Assembly: GCA_024640745.1 (NCBI GenBank)
Contig: JAHEEL010000086.1
Span: 1 to 9,178, forward strand
DNA length: 9,178 bases
DNA from: Actinomycetes bacterium
Lineage (GTDB): Bacteria; Actinomycetota; Acidimicrobiia; Spongiisociales; UBA5794
Direction of reading: 5' to 3'
Made by a program: the position numbers and the translations under genes. Shown in pieces: positions 6,173-9,178 of this stretch (its first letter is position 1; every line of letters starts with the position of its first letter). Below the pieces are notes generated by a model that was given only the letters and a program-made list of their open reading frames with translations, ran no database searches and was not told where the DNA came from.

Positions 6173-7345
6173 ATGGGCTTCCTGTCACGGGTGAAGGCCA
6201 CGATGCGCGAGAACGAGTCGATCCAGGCGATGAACGCGATGCCCCCCGAGGAGCGACCGGTACTCGTCTACGCCGAGGACGACTACACCTGGAACCAGCT
6301 CGAGGGCTACCTCGTCGTGTTGATGGACACCTACGACCGGCCGGTGGTCTACGTGACCTCCGACCCGAACGACCCGCGGTTTGCAGACCACAACCCGAAG
6401 ATGTCGGTGTTCTGCGTGCGGGAGACGATCCCGAAATTCCTCCCGACGGTCGACAGCCCGGTCTTCGTCACGACGATGCCCGACCTCGATTCGTTCCACG
6501 TCAAGCGACCGCAGGACTCGACGTGCGTCTACGTGTTCCATTCCCTCAACAGCACCCACGCGTCCTATCGTCTCGGAGCGTTCGACGCCTACGACGTCTT
6601 CCTGTGCGTCGGTCCGTATCAGAAGGCCGAGCTGGCGGCCCGGTTCGAGGCGATCGGCAAGCAGGACTACGAACTCCGAGACGTCGGCTACTACAAGCTC
6701 GACCGGATCGCCGCCACCTTCGAGACCTACGAGAAGCGCTCCCCGGACGAAACAACAGTGGTGATTGCTCCATCGTGGAGCCCCGAGAACCTACTTGCCA
6801 CCGTCGGTGCGGATCTTGTCGGCTCGATCTCCGGAGCGGGATATCGCACCGTCGTGCGTCCGCACCCTGCATTCTTCGAGTCGATCTATCCCGAAGGCCG
6901 CGACATCGTCGCCGGTCTCGAACGCCGCTTCGCCGATGATCCCAAGGTCGTCTTCGAGACGACGATCACGAGCGAGGACTCGTTCTATGAAGCCGACGTG
7001 ATGGTATCGGACTGGTCCGGTGCTGGATTCGAATACGCGCTCGGAACACGACGACCGGTTCTGTTTGTGGACGTGCCGAGGAAGGTGATGAACGATTCGT
7101 GGGAAGACATCGCCATCACGCCGTTCGAGGACCGGATCCGCACCGAGGTCGGTTCCGTGATCCCGACCGCCGCCGCGGGCGATGCTGCCGCCGCCGTCGG
7201 CGACCTACTCGAGGATCCCGCCGCGTTCCGCGACCAAATCGACGCGGTTCGGGAGCGTGAGATCTTCAACTTCGGCCACGCCGCCGAAGCAGGTGCTGCG
7301 GTCATCAACGAACTGATCGAGGACCGCACCGCTCCGAGACCGTAG
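6173..7345 (+). CDS. CDP-glycerol glycerophosphotransferase-like protein (TagF/TagB family)
   Basis: The 390-residue product resembles the Glyphos_transf family, whose members move an alditol phosphate from a CDP-alditol onto a growing wall or capsular polymer at the inner face of the membrane. Visible family features are VFHSLNSTHASY (121-132) with a histidine (H123) where TagF has its first catalytic His, VVRPHPAF (227-234) with the second (H231), and the acceptor/donor segment SDWSGAGFEYALGTRRPVLF (279-298), a variant of the usual TDYSS...FDY. These residue equivalences come from motif position, not an alignment. It is a compact single catalytic unit without the extra N-terminal region of large polymerases, more like a priming enzyme or a substituent transferase. 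It follows the phosphonate operon after 125 bp on the same strand, so I infer it may use CMP-HEP, which like CDP-glycerol presents a cytidylyl-activated group. A conventional glycerol or ribitol phosphate donor remains possible. Confidence 0.75.
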   Translation: MGFLSRVKATMRENESIQAMNAMPPEERPVLVYAEDDYTWNQLEGYLVVLMDTYDRPVVYVTSDPNDPRFADHNPKMSVFCVRETIPKFLPTVDSPVFVTTMPDLDSFHVKRPQDSTCVYVFHSLNSTHASYRLGAFDAYDVFLCVGPYQKAELAARFEAIGKQDYELRDVGYYKLDRIAATFETYEKRSPDETTVVIAPSWSPENLLATVGADLVGSISGAGYRTVVRPHPAFFESIYPEGRDIVAGLERRFADDPKVVFETTITSEDSFYEADVMVSDWSGAGFEYALGTRRPVLFVDVPRKVMNDSWEDIAITPFEDRIRTEVGSVIPTAAAGDAAAAVGDLLEDPAAFRDQIDAVREREIFNFGHAAEAGAAVINELIEDRTAPRP

Positions 7346-7370
7346 TGCGTCGCGGCTCCGGTTGGTGAAG

Positions 7371-7384
7371 CCCGCCGTGGCGGG
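7371..7384. terminator. Small hairpin between convergent genes
   Basis: CCCGC (7371-7375) and GCGGG (7380-7384) form a 5-bp stem with a 4-base loop in the 60-bp gap between two convergent stop codons. The position suits a bidirectional terminator, but the stem is short, no T run follows, and such stems arise by chance in GC-rich DNA. Confidence 0.25.
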
Positions 7385-7405
7385 AAGGGTCCCGAGCTGT
7401 ACGTC

Positions 7406-8254
7406 CTACACCCACGGAGAGTCGAGCAGGCGCTCCACGGCAGACTCGAGACCCGGCTGATACGGCGGCATCGGCCCAATACCGAGCGCTTCGATACGTT
7501 CGGAGTCCAGCACCGAATCGGCCGGGCGCGGGGCCGGACGGGGGAACTCAGCGGTCGTGCACGGCGTCACTCGTTCGGGGTCGAGGCCGGCGATCGCTGC
7601 GATCTCGCGCGCCAAGCCGAACCAGGTTGTGACACCTTCGTTCGCGAGATGCACGACGCCGCTTGCCTTGCGGTCGATCGCGTCGAGCGTGACGCGTGCG
7701 AGATCATCGGCAAGCGTGGGGCGGCCGCGCTGATCGTCCACCACCTTCACGGGACCCTTGCCGATGAGCTTGATCATCGTTGAGGCGAAGTTGGGGTGCG
7801 TTCCGGAGAGCAGCCAGGAGGTTCGCACGATCAGCGCTTCGGGATGGTTCGCCACGGCGAGCTGCTCCCCTTCGAGCTTGGTACGGCCGTATGCGCTCAT
7901 CGGGTGCGTGGCGTCGCTCTCCACATATCCGCCGGCCTTCGTGCCGTCGAAGACGTAGTCCGTCGAGAACGTGACAAACCGAGCCCCAAGGTCCGCCGAT
8001 GCTTTGGCCAGCACGCCGACCGCTGTCGCATTGACGATCCTCGCCGTCTCCTCGTCCTCTTCGGCCGCATCCACCGCGGTGTAGGCCGCGCAATTGATGA
8101 CGATCGACGGACCGATCGCGGCCAGCGCCGGCGGGATCGCGTCGAGGTTCTGGAAGTCGAGCTCATCTTCCGAGAGGATGCGCACCTCACGATCTCCGAG
8201 CAGCCGGCCGAAGGCGGTGCCGAGCTGTCCGGTTGGTCCCGTGATGACGATCAT
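7406..8254 (-). CDS. rmlD: dTDP-4-dehydrorhamnose reductase
   Basis: RmlD (282 residues) carries out the last step of dTDP-L-rhamnose synthesis, the NAD(P)H-dependent reduction of dTDP-4-dehydro-L-rhamnose. It is a short-chain dehydrogenase/reductase: GPTGQLG (6-12) is the Rossmann glycine motif, INCAAYTAVDAAE (53-65) and STDYVFDG (97-104) are RmlD signatures, Y122 and K126 in YGRTK are the catalytic pair, and RTSWL (144-148) and RPADSVLD (243-250) complete the family pattern. The frame stays open 70 codons further upstream, but that part lies inside rmlA in another frame. The ATG at 8254, which overlaps the rmlA TGA as ATGA and directly precedes the Rossmann strand, is clearly the start. Length is normal. 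Last gene of the operon visible here; no rmlC is in the window, so the 3,5-epimerase must be encoded elsewhere, possibly upstream of rmlB. Confidence 0.95.
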   Translation of the reverse strand: MIVITGPTGQLGTAFGRLLGDREVRILSEDELDFQNLDAIPPALAAIGPSIVINCAAYTAVDAAEEDEETARIVNATAVGVLAKASADLGARFVTFSTDYVFDGTKAGGYVESDATHPMSAYGRTKLEGEQLAVANHPEALIVRTSWLLSGTHPNFASTMIKLIGKGPVKVVDDQRGRPTLADDLARVTLDAIDRKASGVVHLANEGVTTWFGLAREIAAIAGLDPERVTPCTTAEFPRPAPRPADSVLDSERIEALGIGPMPPYQPGLESAVERLLDSPWV

Positions 8255-9117
8255 GCGCGTTCCGCCGCAACCCGCTCGAGGTACTCGCGATACGTCGACG
8301 GCGCCATGGCGGACACCAGTGTCGCGAACTCCGCGGGGGTGATCGCACCGGTGCGAAGCGCGATCTCCTCGAGGCAGGCGATCTTCAGGCCCTGGCGATG
8401 TTCGATGGTTGCGATGAAGTTCGACGCTTCGAGGAGGCTTTCGTGCGTGCCGCTGTCGAGCCACGCGATACCGCGGGCAAGACGCGTGGCGACGAGCTCA
8501 CCGCGGTCCAAGTACGCCTTGTTGAGGTCGGTGATCTCGAGCTCGCCCCGTCCTGAAGGAACCAGGCCCTCCGTCATCTCCACGACACGACCGTCGTACA
8601 GATAGAGGCCCGGAACCGCCAGATTCGAGATCGGTTCGGTCGGCTTCTCGACGAGCGACCGGACGTTGCCGTCGTGGTCGAGATCGACCACGCCGTACCG
8701 CTCCGGGTCACGGACCGGATAGCCGAAGATGTGAGCGCCGGTGGTGAACGATTCGACGAGGCGAGCCAGACCGATGTTTCCGTGGAAGATGTTGTCGCCG
8801 AGGATGAGCGCAACAGAGCGGTCCCCCACGAAGTCACTCCCGATCAAGAACGCTTGCGCGATGCCGCGAGGTTCGGGCTGGACGGCGTAGGAGATGTCCA
8901 TGCCCCACTGTGAACCGTCGCCGAGGAGCGATTCGAATCTGGGGACGTCCTGCGGCGTGGAGATGAGCAGCACTTCGCGAATGCCTGCGCCGAGGAGCGT
9001 CGCCAGCGGGTAGTAGATCATGGGTTTGTCGTAGACCGGCTGGAGCTGCTTGCTTGCCACTCGCGTGAGCGGATAGAGCCGGGTCCCGGCGCCCCCGGCG
9101 AGGACGATTCCCTTCAT
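8251..9117 (-). CDS. rmlA: Glucose-1-phosphate thymidylyltransferase
   Basis: RmlA (288 residues) makes dTDP-glucose from dTTP and glucose-1-phosphate, the first and feedback-controlled step of dTDP-L-rhamnose synthesis. Motifs run in the expected order: LAGGAGTRLYPLT (6-18) binds nucleotide phosphates, KQLQPVYDKPMIYYPL (23-38), QPEPRGIAQAF (80-90), LGDNIFHG (106-113) with the metal-binding aspartate D108, EKP (157-159), GELEITDLN (191-199) and WLDSGTHESL (219-228). I chose the ATG at 9117 over an in-frame GTG at 9141: it begins the protein at MKGIVLAGG as in the family, it is preceded by AAGGGAGAG as ribosome binding site, and it overlaps the rmlB stop as ATGA. The GTG would add eight residues coming from within rmlB. 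Its own stop overlaps the rmlD start in the same way. Confidence 0.96.
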   Translation of the reverse strand: MKGIVLAGGAGTRLYPLTRVASKQLQPVYDKPMIYYPLATLLGAGIREVLLISTPQDVPRFESLLGDGSQWGMDISYAVQPEPRGIAQAFLIGSDFVGDRSVALILGDNIFHGNIGLARLVESFTTGAHIFGYPVRDPERYGVVDLDHDGNVRSLVEKPTEPISNLAVPGLYLYDGRVVEMTEGLVPSGRGELEITDLNKAYLDRGELVATRLARGIAWLDSGTHESLLEASNFIATIEHRQGLKIACLEEIALRTGAITPAEFATLVSAMAPSTYREYLERVAAERA

Positions 9118-9178
9118 CGCTCTCCCTTCAGCGGTCGCCACCAGTCTTCCCGGCGGCGGTACCAGTCGACGGTGTCTT
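9114..9178 (-). CDS. rmlB: dTDP-glucose 4,6-dehydratase, last 20 codons, 5' part outside window
   Basis: At the window edge the minus strand has an open frame ending at the TGA at 9116-9114. It reads TVDWYRRREDWWRPLKGER, which has the TVxWY...xxWW pattern typical of the extreme C-terminus of RmlB, the SDR enzyme that turns dTDP-glucose into dTDP-4-dehydro-6-deoxyglucose. The stop overlaps the rmlA ATG in an ATGA, as at the rmlA-rmlD junction. The identification rests on a short tail plus context, but gene order rmlB-rmlA-rmlD makes it convincing. Confidence 0.8.
   Translation of the reverse strand, partial: DTVDWYRRREDWWRPLKGER

Noticed and set aside
4734..6188. Long minus-strand open frame (484 codons) opposite the dehydrogenase
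   Set aside because: Arg/Gly-rich composition without recognisable motifs, fully antisense to a gene with clear family signatures.
8255..8464. Extended rmlD start
   Set aside because: The additional 70 residues lie inside rmlA in another frame and precede a proper Rossmann N-terminus at 8254.
1..9178. tRNA, rRNA, insertion sequence, CRISPR or long repeats
   Set aside because: No cloverleaf, transposase motifs, spaced direct repeats or terminal inverted repeats were seen on either strand.

Overview
The window is GC-rich (roughly two thirds G+C by eye) and densely packed, with GTG starts, 4-nt start/stop overlaps and no mobile elements, RNA genes or CRISPR. Gene content and codon style suggest a chromosomal cell-surface polysaccharide locus of a high-GC actinobacterium. 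A marine or soil Acidimicrobiia-like lineage is a guess from overall style, not a demonstrated placement.

Layout. (1) Positions 1-633 (+): the C-terminal part of a GT-B glycosyltransferase whose start lies outside the window. (2) Positions 630-2396 (-): a large two-domain glycosyltransferase, a degenerate GT-B-like half followed by a GT2 half. It ends tail to tail with gene 1, sharing a CTAG. (3) A divergent gap of about 96 bp, then a tight three-gene phosphonate operon on +: a cytidylyltransferase-PEP mutase fusion (2493-3791), phosphonopyruvate decarboxylase (3793-4920) and an iron-type alcohol dehydrogenase acting as phosphonoacetaldehyde reductase (4905-6047). (4) A 125-bp gap with a strong hairpin and an overlapping alternative stem, then a CDP-glycerol glycerophosphotransferase-like protein (6173-7345, +). 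(5) On the minus strand, converging on it, the end of a dTDP-L-rhamnose operon read rmlB (last 20 codons) - rmlA - rmlD, joined by two ATGA overlaps.

How they work together (inference). PEP is rearranged to phosphonopyruvate, decarboxylated to phosphonoacetaldehyde and reduced to 2-hydroxyethylphosphonate (HEP). The mutase carries an N-terminal cytidylyltransferase domain, as in Fom1 of Streptomyces fosfomycin biosynthesis, where that domain makes HEP-CMP. The window has Fom1-, Fom2- and FomC-type functions but no Fom3 methyltransferase or Fom4 epoxidase. Instead there are a CDP-alditol-phosphotransferase-like enzyme, glycosyltransferases and rhamnose genes. The simplest reading is a pathway that places HEP on a rhamnose-containing surface glycan through a CMP-activated phosphonate, rather than an antibiotic pathway.
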